36,361 nt of DNA from an uncultured Paracoccaceae bacterium (GCA_938092015.1 CALKOT010000120.1:1-36361), one strand, 5' to 3'; numbered from the stretch's first letter, positions 7,352 through 17,955 are shown. Numbers and translations are program-made. Notes: generated by a model not told the origin, from the letters alone.

Positions 7352-9610
7352 TCAACCGCCGGCAAGCGCCGCCATGTTGATCAGGCCACGTGTGGTGGCA
7401 GACGGTGTCAGGATGTGCGCCTTGCCTTCAAAGCCCAGAAGGATCGGGCCAACGCGCATGGCGCCGCCGATGGTCTTCATCATGTTCGCTGCAGCGTTGG
7501 CTGAGTTGGTGTCAGACATCATCAACAGGTTCGCCGGGCCGTTGAGACGGCTTTCAGGGAAGATCCGCGCCCGAAGTTCTGGATCAAGCGCAGCGTCGGC
7601 ATGCATTTCGCCTTCGTACTCAAAATCAGCCCCTTCTGCATCGAGCAATGCAACCGCCGCCCGCATCTTGGCCGACGCAGCCGAAGTGCCAGACCCGAAG
7701 TTTGAGTTGGCGACAAACGCGACATTGGGTTCCTGCTTGAACGCCCACATTTCAGCCGCAGCCGCCCTTGCGATGGCGACAACCTGTTCTGGCGATGGGT
7801 CGTTGTTCACATGCGTGTCGGCGATAAACAGAGGGCCGCTGTCAGTGATCAGCAGGCTTAGTGCGCCAATCGCCTTGTTCCCCAGCATGTCAGAGACGTA
7901 TTTCAGATGCCAGTTAAACTCACCAAAGAGACCGCAGATCATGCTGTCCGCATCACCCAGATGCACCGCCGTCGCTGCGATGGCGGTGGAGTTGGTGCGG
8001 ATGATCGCCTTGGCCAGATCCTTTGACACGCCATCGCGCTTTTTCATCTCATAAAGTGCGCGCCAGTATTTTCCGTACCGGCTGTCGCTTTCAGGGTTCA
8101 CTACCTCAAAATCATCCCCGGCTTTCAGATCAACGCCCATCGCATCAAGGCGCGATTGCAGGACGCCCGGGCGACCGATGAGGATTGGCTTGTCGACGCC
8201 GTCCTGAAGCATGTTCTGGGCGGCGCGCAGCGCCCGCTCATCTTCACCTTCCGCAAAGATGATGCGTTTCTCAACGGCCAGTGCACGCTCAAAGATCGGC
8301 TTCATTGCAAAGCCGGTTTTGAAGACGGACTGGAGAAGGTTGTTGCGATACGCCTCAACATCATCCAGCGGACGCTTGGCAACGCCAGTCTTCATCGCCG
8401 TTTCCGCAACAGCGGTGGCGACAACGGACAGAAGACGCGGGTCGAACGGTTTGGGGATCAGGTAATCCGGGCCAAAGACCAGTTGTTCGCCCTGATAGGC
8501 GGCCGCTGCCTCAGCCGTCGAAGGCGCACGGGCCAGCGCCGCAATGGCGTGAACACAAGCGTGCTTCATTTCCTCGTTGATTTCGGTCGCGCCGACATCC
8601 AGCGCCCCACGGAAGATGAACGGGAAGCAGAGGACGTTGTTCACCTGGTTCGGATAGTCCGACCGGCCCGTCGCGATCAGCGCGTCAGGTTTTGCGTCGC
8701 GGGCGACGTCTGGCATGATTTCCGGGGTCGGGTTGGCGAGGCCGAAGATGATCGGCGCGTCGGCCATGGATTTGACCATCTCAGGTTTCAGAACGCCGGG
8801 GCCGGATACACCGAGGAACATGTCGGCGCCTTTGATCGCGTCCTCAAGCGTCCGGCAGTCGGTTTCAACTGCGAACTGCTCTTTGGCAGGCGTCATGCCT
8901 TCGCGGCCTTTATAGATCACGCCGGACCGGTCACAGACCATGACGTTTTCCTGCTTCACCCCGAGGCTGACCATCAGGTTGATACAGGCTGTACCTGCCG
9001 CCCCGCCGCCTGAGCAGACCAGGCGAATGTCTTCGATGTTCTTGCCGTTGATCTTCAGCGCGTTGACCGCAGCTGCGCAGCAGACGATGGCGGTGCCATG
9101 CTGGTCATCGTGGAAGACCGGGATGCCCATCGTTTTCTTGCATTCGTTCTCAACGATAAAGCAGTCAGGGGCCTTGATGTCTTCAAGGTTCACAGCGCCG
9201 AACGTGGGCTCCAACGCCTTGACGATCTCTGCCAGTTTGTGAGGGTCGGTTTCGTCCACTTCGATGTCAAAGCAGTCGATATTGGCGAATTTCTTGAAGA
9301 GGGCGGCTTTACCCTCCATCACCGGTTTGGACGCCAGCGCGCCGATATTGCCAAGACCCAGAACGGCTGAGCCATTGGTAATGACCGCGACAAGGTTGCC
9401 TTTACCCGTGAAGCGCGCCGCATTTTCGGCAGCTTCTTCAATGGCTGTGCACGCGTCGGCGACGCCGGGGGAATAGGCAAGCGACAGGTCGCGGGACGTC
9501 GCCATCGGCTTGGTGACGCGGACTTCAAGCTTACCTGGTCGGCCTTCTTCGTGGTACCGTAGCGCGTCTTCACGCAGGGCGGCGCGCGCGTTGTTTTGGT
9601 CGTCGGTCAT
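7352..9610 (-). CDS. maeB: NADP-type malic enzyme with phosphotransacetylase-like C-terminal domain
   Basis: The 752-residue hybrid malic enzyme catalyses oxidative decarboxylation of malate to pyruvate in the cytosol. The N-terminal catalytic half shows [27 protein letters not shown], the substrate/metal motif DDQHGTA and the nucleotide-binding [11 protein letters not shown]. The C-terminal part from about residue 430 is the phosphotransacetylase-like domain typical of the MaeB class ([16 protein letters not shown], later [13 protein letters not shown]). It usually acts in allosteric control rather than catalysis. I chose ATG 9610 because GGGGGA lies 7 bases upstream; in-frame ATGs at 9625 and 9655 lack this. 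It is followed by its own terminator, so it is probably monocistronic or the last gene after the RTX gene. Confidence 0.95.
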   Translation of the reverse strand: MTDDQNNARAALREDALRYHEEGRPGKLEVRVTKPMATSRDLSLAYSPGVADACTAIEEAAENAARFTGKGNLVAVITNGSAVLGLGNIGALASKPVMEGKAALFKKFANIDCFDIEVDETDPHKLAEIVKALEPTFGAVNLEDIKAPDCFIVENECKKTMGIPVFHDDQHGTAIVCCAAAVNALKINGKNIEDIRLVCSGGGAAGTACINLMVSLGVKQENVMVCDRSGVIYKGREGMTPAKEQFAVETDCRTLEDAIKGADMFLGVSGPGVLKPEMVKSMADAPIIFGLANPTPEIMPDVARDAKPDALIATGRSDYPNQVNNVLCFPFIFRGALDVGATEINEEMKHACVHAIAALARAPSTAEAAAAYQGEQLVFGPDYLIPKPFDPRLLSVVATAVAETAMKTGVAKRPLDDVEAYRNNLLQSVFKTGFAMKPIFERALAVEKRIIFAEGEDERALRAAQNMLQDGVDKPILIGRPGVLQSRLDAMGVDLKAGDDFEVVNPESDSRYGKYWRALYEMKKRDGVSKDLAKAIIRTNSTAIAATAVHLGDADSMICGLFGEFNWHLKYVSDMLGNKAIGALSLLITDSGPLFIADTHVNNDPSPEQVVAIARAAAAEMWAFKQEPNVAFVANSNFGSGTSAASAKMRAAVALLDAEGADFEYEGEMHADAALDPELRARIFPESRLNGPANLLMMSDTNSANAAANMMKTIGGAMRVGPILLGFEGKAHILTPSATTRGLINMAALAGG

Positions 9611-9718
9611 CGATTTATCCCCCATCGGTTGAACGTGTTTGGGAGAGTTAGCCATACTTTCCCACCCCGCGCTACCGCCGGTTCAGCCGACAGGTGCGAT
9701 TTGGCACGGACAGATAAC

Positions 9719-11980
9719 CTAAAACAGAAAGTCGTCTTCGGTGAATTCCGCCTCTGTCTGGTTCAAGACACGAACATCGGTTGCGCCGAACGAGACTGTC
9801 ACATCCGCGCCGGTCTGGGCGATCAGAAGGTCTTCGAACCCGTCCGAGCCGACGATGGCGATCCTGTCGAGGCCTTGCTGGAAATCCACAAGGAAGTCAT
9901 CGCCGTCAGAGGCGCCGAAGACAAACACATTCGCCCCCCTGCCGCCGGTCAAAACATCGTCGCCCTTGCCGCCTTCCAGCCGGTCATCGCCGCCGTCGCC
10001 AGACAACTCATCCGAACTGGAGCCGCCGGACAGTTCATCGTTGCGACCGTTGCCCGCGATGGTGTCGTCACCGCGAGATCCGATCAGGCGATCTGATCCG
10101 CCCCCGCCTTTCAGGAAATCATCACCGCCGCCGCCACGCAATTCGTCCGCGCCGCCATTGCCAAGCAGCCTGTCATCGCCGCCATTGCCAAAGATGCGGT
10201 CATCACCGGCTGATCCCCGCAATTCATCATTACCGCGCTGACCCCGGATCAGGTCATCGCCTGCGAACCCGACGATCAGATCATCTTCGGCAAAACCGCG
10301 CAGCGTGTCATCGCCCTGCCCACCCCTGATCGTGTCAGGGCCACCACCGCCGCGCAAATCGTCATTGTCTGGCGTCCCTTCGATCAGCAGGCCCGGGACT
10401 GGTGGCGCATCATTTTCACTGATCGTGGCGGTCGCGCGATCTGTGGCGATGCCAACGGTGTCTTTGTCACCGTCGGTCACTTTGATTTTTTCAATGACCA
10501 GCGCAAAGGTTTCATCGCCTTCGGCGCGGGTGTCGATGGCGACGTCGAACAGGAATGTCTCTGCATCATTGCGGCGACCTTCGAAAAGCACCTCGCCTGA
10601 GGGCAGTTCGGATAGACCCAGATCAGCGGCGGTGGCGCCATCTAACCCTTCCAGCCGCCAAACGACGCGGATTGTGGGAATATCGTCAGAAGCGACGCCG
10701 ACACGCTGGATGGAAAAGACCAGATTATCGACTTCGCTTACGATGCTGTCGGCCGTCGTGGCGAGGATGATGGTCTCAAACAGCTCAGCGTTTGGCGCCA
10801 ACGGGCGAGAGATGCCGCCTTTGCCGCCCCTACCGGCGGTCCCGCCCGAACCAGCCGCGCCGTCTTTGCCATCATCAGCATCAGTGAAGAGGAGAGAACC
10901 ACCTTTCCCGCCCTCTCCGCCGGCGCCAAATTCATCCTGCGCAATGCTGACGCCGCCGCTGAATACCGGATTAGTGCTGACCAGTGAGGTTGCAGCAATG
11001 GCCCCGATGGGGGCGATGTCGCCAAAGTTCAAAATACCCGCGCTTGCATCGCCGCCATCGCCGCCGTCACCTGATGCGCCAGTGTCGCCGCCATCCCCGC
11101 CATCACCGCCGTCGCGGGGCGATTCCGTATCGAAAACCAACGTAAACCCGTCGCCGCCTTCGCCCCCGGCGCCGCCATCGCCGCCTATGCCGCCAAATCC
11201 GCCAGCGCCACCTTGTCCGCCGGTTGCAAAATTGTCTTGCCCGAAAACCAGACCAAAGGCGCTGAGCGAGCCAAAGTTGAGGACCGTGGCTGCAACGCCG
11301 CCCATCCCACCGTCACTACCGTCGCCGCCATTGGCGCCGTCTTCGCCGTTGTCGCCTTCACGTGCGCTGCGAAGGGCGTATGCATCGCGACCATTGTCGC
11401 CCTCTTCCCCAGTAGCGCCATCGCCCCCTGCCCCGCCTGCCTGACCAGCCTACGCAACAGCAAAGTTTCCATCAAACCCGACCTGCGCCAGCGTCAGTGC
11501 GCCGTTGTTGAGGATTGAACCGAATGCGTTCCGCCCGGCGCCGCCATCAGCACCTTGGGCGGCTTCATCGAACAAGGCTGCGTCCGTTGGTTGGCCTGCC
11601 TCTGCGGCGCCGGGATCTGCAGACTGATCATTGAAACCATCAATCAAATCGACGCCGGACAAGGACAGCGACGCGCCTGCTTCAACCAGAAAATGCGCCG
11701 TTGCATTAGCGCCAGAGATCGTGACATCGTCGACGCCGTCCAGATCGACATCGCCTTCGATTGTCAGATCCTCACCCGCCGCAATCGTGAAACCGTTGAA
11801 CAGCGTAGCGCCCGGCGCTGCGCCACCGCCAACCATCTGAATGACGCTGACATCCTGGGCGAAGCGGATTGTATCCGCCTCATCGTTCGCTGCGGCGGCT
11901 TCGATCGCCTCACGCAAGGTGATCAGCGCATCATCGTCACGCGATACATCGAATCCGGTCGTTACTGTGAAAATCGCCAT
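9719..11980 (-). pseudogene. RTX / Calx-beta secreted surface protein, interrupted by an in-frame TAG
   Basis: From ATG 11980 (SD AGGAG 6 bases upstream) one frame runs to 9719, broken only by TAG at 11452-11450 (codon 177). Before the stop is a CSLREA-like N-terminus (LITLREAIEAAAAN, DTIRF) and a parallel-beta-like region. After it come glycine/aspartate-rich blocks of GGxGGxGGDGG type and a Calx-beta-like domain (ATISENDAP). A long run of RTX nonapeptides (GGxGxDxLx) follows, and the C-terminus ends DDFLF, typical of type I secretion signals. Glycine-rich coding resumes directly after the stop (AGQAGGAGGDG), so the stop probably arose from CAG. Intact, it would be a calcium-binding exported adhesin-like protein of about 750 residues. 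It stands divergently to the CTERM gene. Confidence 0.75.
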
Positions 11981-12072
11981 CGTCCGCTCCTGCTCAAGGA
12001 AGGCCGCCATTTTTTTTATGCAGCTCTTTGAGGAAGCTTAGCGTGCCGGGGAATCCGGGCCAAGAAGAAAGC

Positions 12073-12097
12073 AAATTGGGGTAAATTTAGCCAATTT
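12073..12097. promoter_or_regulatory. Inverted repeat between divergent surface-protein genes
   Basis: AAATTGG (12073-12079) and CCAATTT (12091-12097) form a perfect 7-bp dyad with an 11-base AT-rich spacer. It sits in the gap between the RTX gene (start 11980, minus) and the CTERM gene (start 12157, plus). The arm spacing of about 18 bases suits a dimeric regulator acting on both genes. No regulator is known. Confidence 0.35.
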
Positions 12098-12156
12098 GGG
12101 TGATGCGCGTCTGATCAGGCACCGGCGAAGAAGGGGACGTATTGAAAGGATAAGCA

Positions 12157-12854
12157 ATGTTACGATCATTCAAACAGTTTGCAGCCATCACGCTAACCCT
12201 TGCTATCGCGGCCCCGCCGCCAATGCGCTGCCCGTCCGTGGAATATTTGCAGGCGTCATCGCGTCTGAACAAAACCCCGACTTTACGACCCGTTATAGCG
12301 CCGGAGATAATTGGAGCTTGGCATTTCAGTTTCAGGACACCGCCACGCCTTCTTTTGTAGGGTCAGATTTTGCTGACTATAGCCTGTCGAATTTCAATTT
12401 CGTATCGGTATCGCTGAACGGGTTCAGTACCCGCCCGGGCAACAACGGCTTTGCTTTACGGGTCCGGGCAGACACATTCGCGATATTCGGGCCGTTGCTG
12501 ACTTCAACCTCGCCAAGCCCTTTTACGCGGAACGGTTCCTACCGCTTTTTCGTGCGAGTTGAAGGCGCAGGCATTTCGACCGATTTCACGGATCTAAGCA
12601 CGTTGAATCCAGATGCGATCAATGCAGCGACGCCGTTTTCGCGGCTGAAGGTACGGGGTGAAGGCTTTGGCACATTCGGCGGGTCCACCGAGGCGCTGTT
12701 AACGCTAAACAGCACATCGGTTGAGCGGATTCTGCCGCCGCCTCCACCACCGCCACCCATGCCCGCTGTACCGGTTCCCGCGGCAGGGCTGTTGTTCGCA
12801 TCATTGCTGGGGTTCGCCGGCGTCTGGGGCGCCCCCCGCCGAAAGGTCGCTTAA
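12157..12854 (+). pseudogene. VPxPA-CTERM surface protein with a 1-nt frameshift
   Basis: ATG 12157 has a good SD (AAAGGA, 6 bases upstream) and starts a signal peptide, MLRSFKQFAAITLTLAIAA. The mature protein continues in another frame from about 12216. Restoring one base in the C/G run at 12211-12219 gives AIAAPAANA followed by LPVRG, a normal AxA signal-peptidase site. The mature part is beta-rich without a known enzyme motif. The C-terminus has a run of eight prolines, then VPVPAAGLL, a hydrophobic helix and the basic tail RRK: a CTERM sorting signal of the VPxPA type, which anchors exported proteins until a sortase-like exosortase acts. The stop overlaps that of the M20 gene by 4 bases. 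Confidence 0.7.
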
Positions 12855-14239
12855 AGTTTCGGCGTATCCCCCGCGCCAAGGTCCCACCAGACGCCCGCCA
12901 TGACGGCGAGGCCTTCGCGCAGGATCGGCTTCAGCGCATGCTCGTTCGGCGCGTGCTGTGAGCATCCCGTATAGGAATGCGGGATCCAGATCGTTGGCAT
13001 GCCCAGCGTGACGGCGAATTCTTCGTTGGGGAGCGAGCCACCCAGGTTCGGCACCACCATCGCTGGCGCGCCCATCGTCCGTTCAATCGACTGCGCCGTC
13101 CAGACCGCCCAGGGATGATCGGGGTCTAGGCGTGTGGCCGTGAACATTGGACTGTCGTCTGATGTGACGACGACCTTGTCAAAGCCCTCGCGCGCCAGAT
13201 GACGTCTGAGGGCAGGGACGATGTCGTCCATCTCCGTTCCGACAACAAAGCGCAATTGGCAGACGGCGCGGGCCATAGGCTGCACTGCGTTAACCGGCTT
13301 GGCCGGATCGCCCGACAGCATTGTCAGAACAGCAAAACTGTTCCAGCCAACGACCTTTTCCGCGGCTGACAAACCCGGTTCTCCCCAATCTGGGTCGATG
13401 GAGGGGCCGCCATCGGGCGCGGTCAGGTTCATATCGGCAAGGGCGGCTTTAACGGCTGGCGTCAGACTGTTGGGTCGCCATTCCAGGATGCGGATCGCGC
13501 CGGATGCGTCGGTGATAGAGGCGATGGCATGGCTGAGGATCACGCCCGGATCAGCCAACAGCCCGCCCCAGTTGCCCGAATGATGCCCGCCTTCACGCAG
13601 GTCAACAGTCAGCTCAAAGTTCACCGCCCCGCGTGCGCCCATGAAGATCATAGGGCGTTTAGGGTCCTGACGCGGGCCGTCTGAGGCGATCAGCACATCG
13701 GCTGAAAGGGCATCTTTTTCTGCGAGGAAGAGTTCGTGAAGACCGGCTGATCCTGCTTCTTCGCCCATCTCGATGATGACCCGCGCGTTGAAGCCAAGAT
13801 GACCGCGCGCGTTCAGCACAGCCTCCATCGCCGTCAGGTTCACTAGATGCTGACCCTTGTTGTCTGCCGTGCCGCGCCCGTAAAGGCGGTCGCCATCTTC
13901 CGTCAGGGTCCACGGATCGCGATCTTCACGCCACTGACCCTCCATCCCCGGCACGGTGTCGCCGTGGCCATAGGTCAGGACGGTCGGCAAATCATCACCC
14001 TCATGGCGTTCGGCAATCAGGAATGGGCCTTCACCGACGGTATTCTCAACAATGCGGGTGGTGAAGCCCATGCGGGCAAGACGCGGGGTGATCGCATCGT
14101 TCAGATATGCGTGAAGGGCGCCCGGCCGCGCCTTCGGCTGACTTTCGGTGGGGTGAGCGATCCAGTCGGCGTATTCTGTCAGGAAGGCGCCGTTGTCGAA
14201 AGTAGTTGTGGCGGCGGTGATGGCGGTTTGGCGGGTCAT
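12851..14239 (-). CDS. M20-family metallopeptidase (dipeptidase/deacylase type)
   Basis: The 462-residue cytosolic enzyme starts at ATG 14239 with GAGG 6 bases upstream; the frame stays open far upstream, but that part overlaps the divergent gene's leader and is not coding-like. The two-zinc M20 motifs are present: H92 and D94 in YGHGDTVPG, D126 in GRGTADNKGQ, and the catalytic/metal acids E160-E161 in EMGEEAGSAG. The dimerisation lid has GGHHSGNWGG, and a last His lies in CSQHAPNEH. The family hydrolyses peptide or acyl-amino bonds; the substrate is not determined. The gene stands divergent to the MBL-fold hydrolase gene, sharing a 120-base promoter region. Confidence 0.9.
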   Translation of the reverse strand: MTRQTAITAATTTFDNGAFLTEYADWIAHPTESQPKARPGALHAYLNDAITPRLARMGFTTRIVENTVGEGPFLIAERHEGDDLPTVLTYGHGDTVPGMEGQWREDRDPWTLTEDGDRLYGRGTADNKGQHLVNLTAMEAVLNARGHLGFNARVIIEMGEEAGSAGLHELFLAEKDALSADVLIASDGPRQDPKRPMIFMGARGAVNFELTVDLREGGHHSGNWGGLLADPGVILSHAIASITDASGAIRILEWRPNSLTPAVKAALADMNLTAPDGGPSIDPDWGEPGLSAAEKVVGWNSFAVLTMLSGDPAKPVNAVQPMARAVCQLRFVVGTEMDDIVPALRRHLAREGFDKVVVTSDDSPMFTATRLDPDHPWAVWTAQSIERTMGAPAMVVPNLGGSLPNEEFAVTLGMPTIWIPHSYTGCSQHAPNEHALKPILREGLAVMAGVWWDLGAGDTPKL

Positions 14240-14359
14240 GGGAACCTCAGAAGTAATTGTCCGCAATTGATGACAGGCGACGGGCCAGCTTACAATGGTT
14301 GCCCCGATCGCATCGGGGCAAGGCGGGCAAAGCCGCTCTTTGATCTGAGAGGACCTCAT

Positions 14360-15235
14360 ATGAACGCGCCAACCCAACAGATACCCGCAGTATATCATCG
14401 CCGGATCGGTGATATCGTGGTCACGGCGCTGGCCGACGGCGTCGCCATCCGCGACCACAAGATGATGATCGGCGTGTCCGAAGATGAGGGCGCCCAGCAT
14501 CTTCAGGCGGCGTTTCGCGACCATTTTGCGTTGTCGATCAACACGTTCCTGATCCACTCCGCCGAGCGTCTGGCGCTGATCGACACAGGCTCCGGCACCT
14601 ATCTCGGCCCGGATGCAGGGCATTTGCCGTCGAACCTGAGGGCGGCCGGTGTGGACCCGGCCGCGATCGACACGGTCCTTTTGACGCATATGCACCCTGA
14701 TCATTCCGCTGGGCTGACCAACCGCGACACCGGGGCAAAGCACTTTCCGAACGCGCAGCTTGTCGCGCATGAGAATGAGCCGAAACACTGGTTCGACGAT
14801 GGCGCCATGTCCCGCGCGTCAGAGCGTGAGCGCGTGATGATGTTCCAGCAGGCGCGCGACCAGACCGCGCCCTATCTGGCCAAGATGCGGCGCTTTACCG
14901 ATGGTGAGGTTTTCCCTGGCGTCACGGCGCTGCCCTGCCCCGGCCACACGCCCGGCCATACCGCCTACATGATCTCATCCAACGATGAGACTCTGCTGAT
15001 CTGGGGAGATATCGTTCATATCCCTGAGGTTCAGGTGCCGCGTCCAGACGTGTCGATGGTGGTTGATGTTGACCCTGCGATGGCCGCGACGTCGCGAAAG
15101 CGCATGTTCGACATGGCCGCGTCTGAGCGTCTGCTGGTGACTGGCATGCACCTACATTATCCTGGATTCGGCCACGTCGCCCGCGACGGCGACAGTTGGC
15201 GGTTTGCGCCTGAGCCGTGGGCACAAGGGATGTAG
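14360..15235 (+). CDS. Metallo-beta-lactamase-fold hydrolase
   Basis: The 291-residue protein starts at ATG 14360 with SD GAGAGGA 6 bases upstream. It carries the MBL signature HxHxDH as H110-M-H112-P-D114-H115 in LLTHMHPDHSAG. Further metal ligands lie in PCPGHTPGHT, the bridging Asp in IWGDIVH and the last His in GMHLHYPGFGH. These proteins use two metal ions to hydrolyse esters, thioesters or lactones. There is no clear signal peptide, so it is likely cytosolic. Neighbours (M20 peptidase divergent, methylmalonyl-CoA mutase convergent) do not fix the substrate. It belongs to the broad family that includes lactonases and glyoxalase II-like enzymes. Confidence 0.9.
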   Translation: MNAPTQQIPAVYHRRIGDIVVTALADGVAIRDHKMMIGVSEDEGAQHLQAAFRDHFALSINTFLIHSAERLALIDTGSGTYLGPDAGHLPSNLRAAGVDPAAIDTVLLTHMHPDHSAGLTNRDTGAKHFPNAQLVAHENEPKHWFDDGAMSRASERERVMMFQQARDQTAPYLAKMRRFTDGEVFPGVTALPCPGHTPGHTAYMISSNDETLLIWGDIVHIPEVQVPRPDVSMVVDVDPAMAATSRKRMFDMAASERLLVTGMHLHYPGFGHVARDGDSWRFAPEPWAQGM

Positions 15236-15253
15236 GGGCGGCCTGACCGCCCC
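15235..15253. terminator. GC-rich hairpin between convergent genes
   Basis: GGGGCGG (15235-15241) pairs with CCGCCCC (15247-15253) around a 5-base loop, directly after the MBL-fold gene stop and 11 bases beyond the mutase stop. No T tract is present. It may act as a bidirectional pause or terminator. Confidence 0.45.
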
Positions 15254-15263
15254 ACGCCGCTGA

Positions 15264-17387
15264 TCAGTCGTCAGACCCAATAAGCTTCAAAATATCCCGC
15301 GCAGCATCGGGAATGTTCGTCCCCGGCCCGAAGATCGCCTTCACGCCTGCGTCGTACAAGTACTGATAGTCCTGCTGAGGGATCACGCCGCCACAGATGA
15401 CGATAACATCATCGGCGCCAGCCTTCTTCAGCTCTTCCACCAGCTTCGGCGCCAGCGTTTTGTGGCCCGCCGCTTGCGATGAAATGCCGACGATGTGGAC
15501 GTCGTTGTCCACCGCGTCCTGCGCAGCCTCTGCTGGGGTCTGGAACAGCGGGCCGACGTCTACATCGAAACCGATATCCGCAAAGGCGGTCGCGATGACC
15601 TTGGCGCCTCGGTCGTGGCCGTCCTGGCCCATCTTGACGACTAGCATGCGGGGGCGACGGCCTTCGGTTTCGGCGAAATCTTCAACTTCCTTTTGAATCC
15701 GTTCGAAATCTTCGTCGCCTTCATATGCTGCGCCGTAGACGCCTGCGAGGGTCTTGACTTCGGCGCGGTGGCGGCCAAACACGTTTTCCATGGCGTCAGA
15801 AATCTCCCCTACTGTTGCGCGGACACGGGCGGCGTCAACCGCAAGGCCCAGAAGGTTGCCGCCGCTGTTAGCGCCATCTTCCAGCGCTTTCAGTGCGGCG
15901 TCGCAGGCGGCCTGATCGCGGGTTGCACGGATCTGCTTCAGGCGAGCGACCTGACTTTCGCGAACTTCGTCGTTGTCGATGTCGCGCACTTCGATCACAG
16001 GTTCCTTCTCAAGCCGGAACTTGTTCACGCCAACGATCACTTCGTCGCCGCGGTCGATGGCAGCCTGACGGCGGGCGGCGCTTTCCTCAATGCGGAGCTT
16101 CGGCATGCCTGATGCCACGGCCTTGGTCATGCCGCCCATCTCATCAACTTCCTCGATGATCTTCCAGGCGGCATCCGCCAGCTCTTTTGTCAGGCTTTCG
16201 ACGTAGTATGACCCTGCCAGCGGATCGACGACGTTGGTAACGCCGGTTTCGTTCTGAAGGATCAGCTGGGTGTTTCGGGCCAGACGCGCCGACGCCTCGG
16301 TCGGCAGGGCGATGGCCTCGTCAAATGAGTTTGTGTGCAACGACTGAGTGCCGCCCAAAACGGCGCTCATCGCCTCAAACGCTGTGCGGATAGCGTTGTT
16401 GTAGGGGTCCTGTTCCTGCAATGACACGCCAGATGTCTGACAATGCGTCCGCAGCATTTTAGAGCCTTCTTTCTGCGCCCCAAACCCGTCCATGATCCGG
16501 TGCCACAGCATCCGGGCAGCGCGCAGTTTGGCGGCCTCCATGAAGAAATTCATGCCGATGCAGAAGAAGAAAGACAGACGTCCGGCAAATTTGTCGACGT
16601 CCATCCCGGCATCAATCGCGGCCTGCACATATTCTTTACCGTCTGCCAGCGTGAACGCCAGCTCCTGCACGAGGTTCGCGCCCGCTTCCTGCATATGGTA
16701 GCCGGAGATGGAGATGGAGTTGAATTTCGGCATCTCTTCCGCCGTGTAACCGATGATGTCGGATACGATGCGCATCGAAGGCTCTGGCGGGTAGATGTAG
16801 GTGTTGCGGACCATGAATTCTTTCAGAACGTCGTTCTGAATGGTGCCGCTGAGTTTCGCCTGATCGACGCCCTGCTCCTCTCCCGCCACAATGAAACTGG
16901 CCAGCACGGGAATGACGGCGCCGTTCATGGTCATGGAGACCGAGACCTGATCCAGCGGGATGTCATCGAACAGGATCTTCATATCCTCAACGCTGTCGAT
17001 GGCCACGCCGGCCTTGCCGACATCGCCGATCACGCGCGGGTGGTCGCTGTCATAGCCGCGATGCGTCGCCAGATCGAAGGCGACTGACACGCCCTGCTGA
17101 CCGGCGGCGAGGTTTTTGCGGTAGAAAGCGTTCGATTCCTCCGCTGTGGAAAACCCTGCGTACTGCCTAATCGTCCAGGGCCGCCCGGTATACATCGTCG
17201 CCCTCGGCCCGCGCGTAAACGGCGCAACGCCCGGCATTTCAGCAGCTTCTGACCCATCCAGATCATCGGCTGTGTAGACCGGTTTGACCTTGATGCCTTC
17301 GGGAGTATCCCAGTCGAGCGCGTCCAACGGTTTGCCGCGCAGTTCTTTTTCGGCCAGCGCTTTCCAGTCATTCATCTTATCGGTCAT
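15264..17387 (-). CDS. scpA: Methylmalonyl-CoA mutase, single-chain form
   Basis: The 707-residue B12 enzyme converts (R)-methylmalonyl-CoA to succinyl-CoA, the last step of propionyl-CoA assimilation. The N-terminal two thirds form the substrate barrel ([43 protein letters not shown]). The C-terminal cobalamin domain has the DxHxxG-type motif [11 protein letters not shown] and the base-off contact ICGGVIP. Length and domain order match homodimer-type or catalytic-subunit mutases. ATG 17387 has SD GAGGAG 5 bases upstream. It lies downstream of the pcc genes in the same orientation but is separated from them by a convergent DUF4174 gene, so it probably has its own promoter. Methylmalonyl-CoA epimerase is not in the window. 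Confidence 0.96.
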   Translation of the reverse strand: MTDKMNDWKALAEKELRGKPLDALDWDTPEGIKVKPVYTADDLDGSEAAEMPGVAPFTRGPRATMYTGRPWTIRQYAGFSTAEESNAFYRKNLAAGQQGVSVAFDLATHRGYDSDHPRVIGDVGKAGVAIDSVEDMKILFDDIPLDQVSVSMTMNGAVIPVLASFIVAGEEQGVDQAKLSGTIQNDVLKEFMVRNTYIYPPEPSMRIVSDIIGYTAEEMPKFNSISISGYHMQEAGANLVQELAFTLADGKEYVQAAIDAGMDVDKFAGRLSFFFCIGMNFFMEAAKLRAARMLWHRIMDGFGAQKEGSKMLRTHCQTSGVSLQEQDPYNNAIRTAFEAMSAVLGGTQSLHTNSFDEAIALPTEASARLARNTQLILQNETGVTNVVDPLAGSYYVESLTKELADAAWKIIEEVDEMGGMTKAVASGMPKLRIEESAARRQAAIDRGDEVIVGVNKFRLEKEPVIEVRDIDNDEVRESQVARLKQIRATRDQAACDAALKALEDGANSGGNLLGLAVDAARVRATVGEISDAMENVFGRHRAEVKTLAGVYGAAYEGDEDFERIQKEVEDFAETEGRRPRMLVVKMGQDGHDRGAKVIATAFADIGFDVDVGPLFQTPAEAAQDAVDNDVHIVGISSQAAGHKTLAPKLVEELKKAGADDVIVICGGVIPQQDYQYLYDAGVKAIFGPGTNIPDAARDILKLIGSDD

Positions 17388-17446
17388 GATTACTCCTCGT
17401 CTGGCAGCCCATAGGCGCCTATATAATGGTGCAAAGGAGACGCGAC

Positions 17447-17848
17447 ATGCGCCATGCCCTCGCCCTGTTCATTGGTTTCGCCGCGTTGATCGCCGGCAGC
17501 GTTGTTGCGGATGACGATCCCATCGCCGCCTATAAGTGGGAGGCGCGGCCGGTCATCATCTTCGCTGACAGCGAAAAGGATCCCCGCTTCCAGCGTCAGG
17601 TCGCGAACCTGTCGTCCCGTAGCGATGACATGACTGAACGGGACGTCGTAATTCTGATGGATACTGATCCGAGTGCTGGCAGCGCCTTGCGCCAGATGTT
17701 CAGGCCGCGCGACTTTCAGATCATCCTGATTGGGAAGGATGGTGAGATTAAACTTCGCCGCCCGCACCCGATTACGGCAGAAGATCTGAACCGGCAGATC
17801 GACCGGATGCCGATGCGCCGCCGTGAAATGAACGGCGGTCAAAGCTGA
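17447..17848 (+). CDS. DUF4174-domain exported protein
   Basis: The 133-residue protein starts at ATG 17447, chosen because AAAGGAGA lies 6 bases upstream; ATG 17426 would place the SD inside the gene. Residues 1-20 form a signal peptide ([19 protein letters not shown]). The mature part matches DUF4174, a thioredoxin-fold-like periplasmic domain without a Cxx[38 protein letters not shown] and the ending [11 protein letters not shown]. Function is unknown. In Rhodobacterales this gene is often next to methylmalonyl-CoA mutase, as here, divergent from it with a shared 59-base gap. Confidence 0.8.
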   Translation: MRHALALFIGFAALIAGSVVADDDPIAAYKWEARPVIIFADSEKDPRFQRQVANLSSRSDDMTERDVVILMDTDPSAGSALRQMFRPRDFQIILIGKDGEIKLRRPHPITAEDLNRQIDRMPMRRREMNGGQS

Positions 17849-17865
17849 TATAGCTGCAGCCTGGC

Positions 17866-17955
17866 TCACTGCAGCATTGCCGGGATCATGTAGAGATTGA
17901 CGAAGGCGACAATCGCAATGATTGCGACGCCATAGATGATTAGTGAACGGATCAT
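17866..17955 (-). CDS. 29-residue single-TM peptide, coupled to the hydrolase gene
   Basis: The start ATG at 17955-17953 overlaps the stop of the alpha/beta hydrolase gene as ATGA, a classic coupling arrangement. The peptide begins MIRSLIIYGVAIIAIVAF and ends MIPAMLQ before a TGA at 17868-17866: one hydrophobic helix spanning nearly the whole product, with an Arg near the N-terminus. This layout is typical of small inner-membrane proteins. It fits exactly in the gap before the convergent DUF4174 gene. No family is recognised. It may help anchor or regulate the hydrolase. Conservation would decide whether it is real. Confidence 0.5.
   Translation of the reverse strand: MIRSLIIYGVAIIAIVAFVNLYMIPAMLQ

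Noticed and set aside
8156-9013. 285-codon plus-strand frame inside maeB
   Set aside because: Shadow of the GC-rich maeB coding strand; no motif or start signal.
9953-10340. Short-period DNA repeats that resemble a repeat array
   Set aside because: They encode RTX nonapeptides; spacing of 9 codons explains the periodicity, so it is not a CRISPR or satellite.
10305-11444. 379-codon Pro/Ser-rich open frame on the plus strand
   Set aside because: It is antisense to the Gly/Asp repeats of the RTX gene; the PSPP-like pattern is the mirror of GGDGG codons.
16443-17087. 214-codon plus-strand frame inside the mutase gene
   Set aside because: Antisense shadow of a highly conserved gene.
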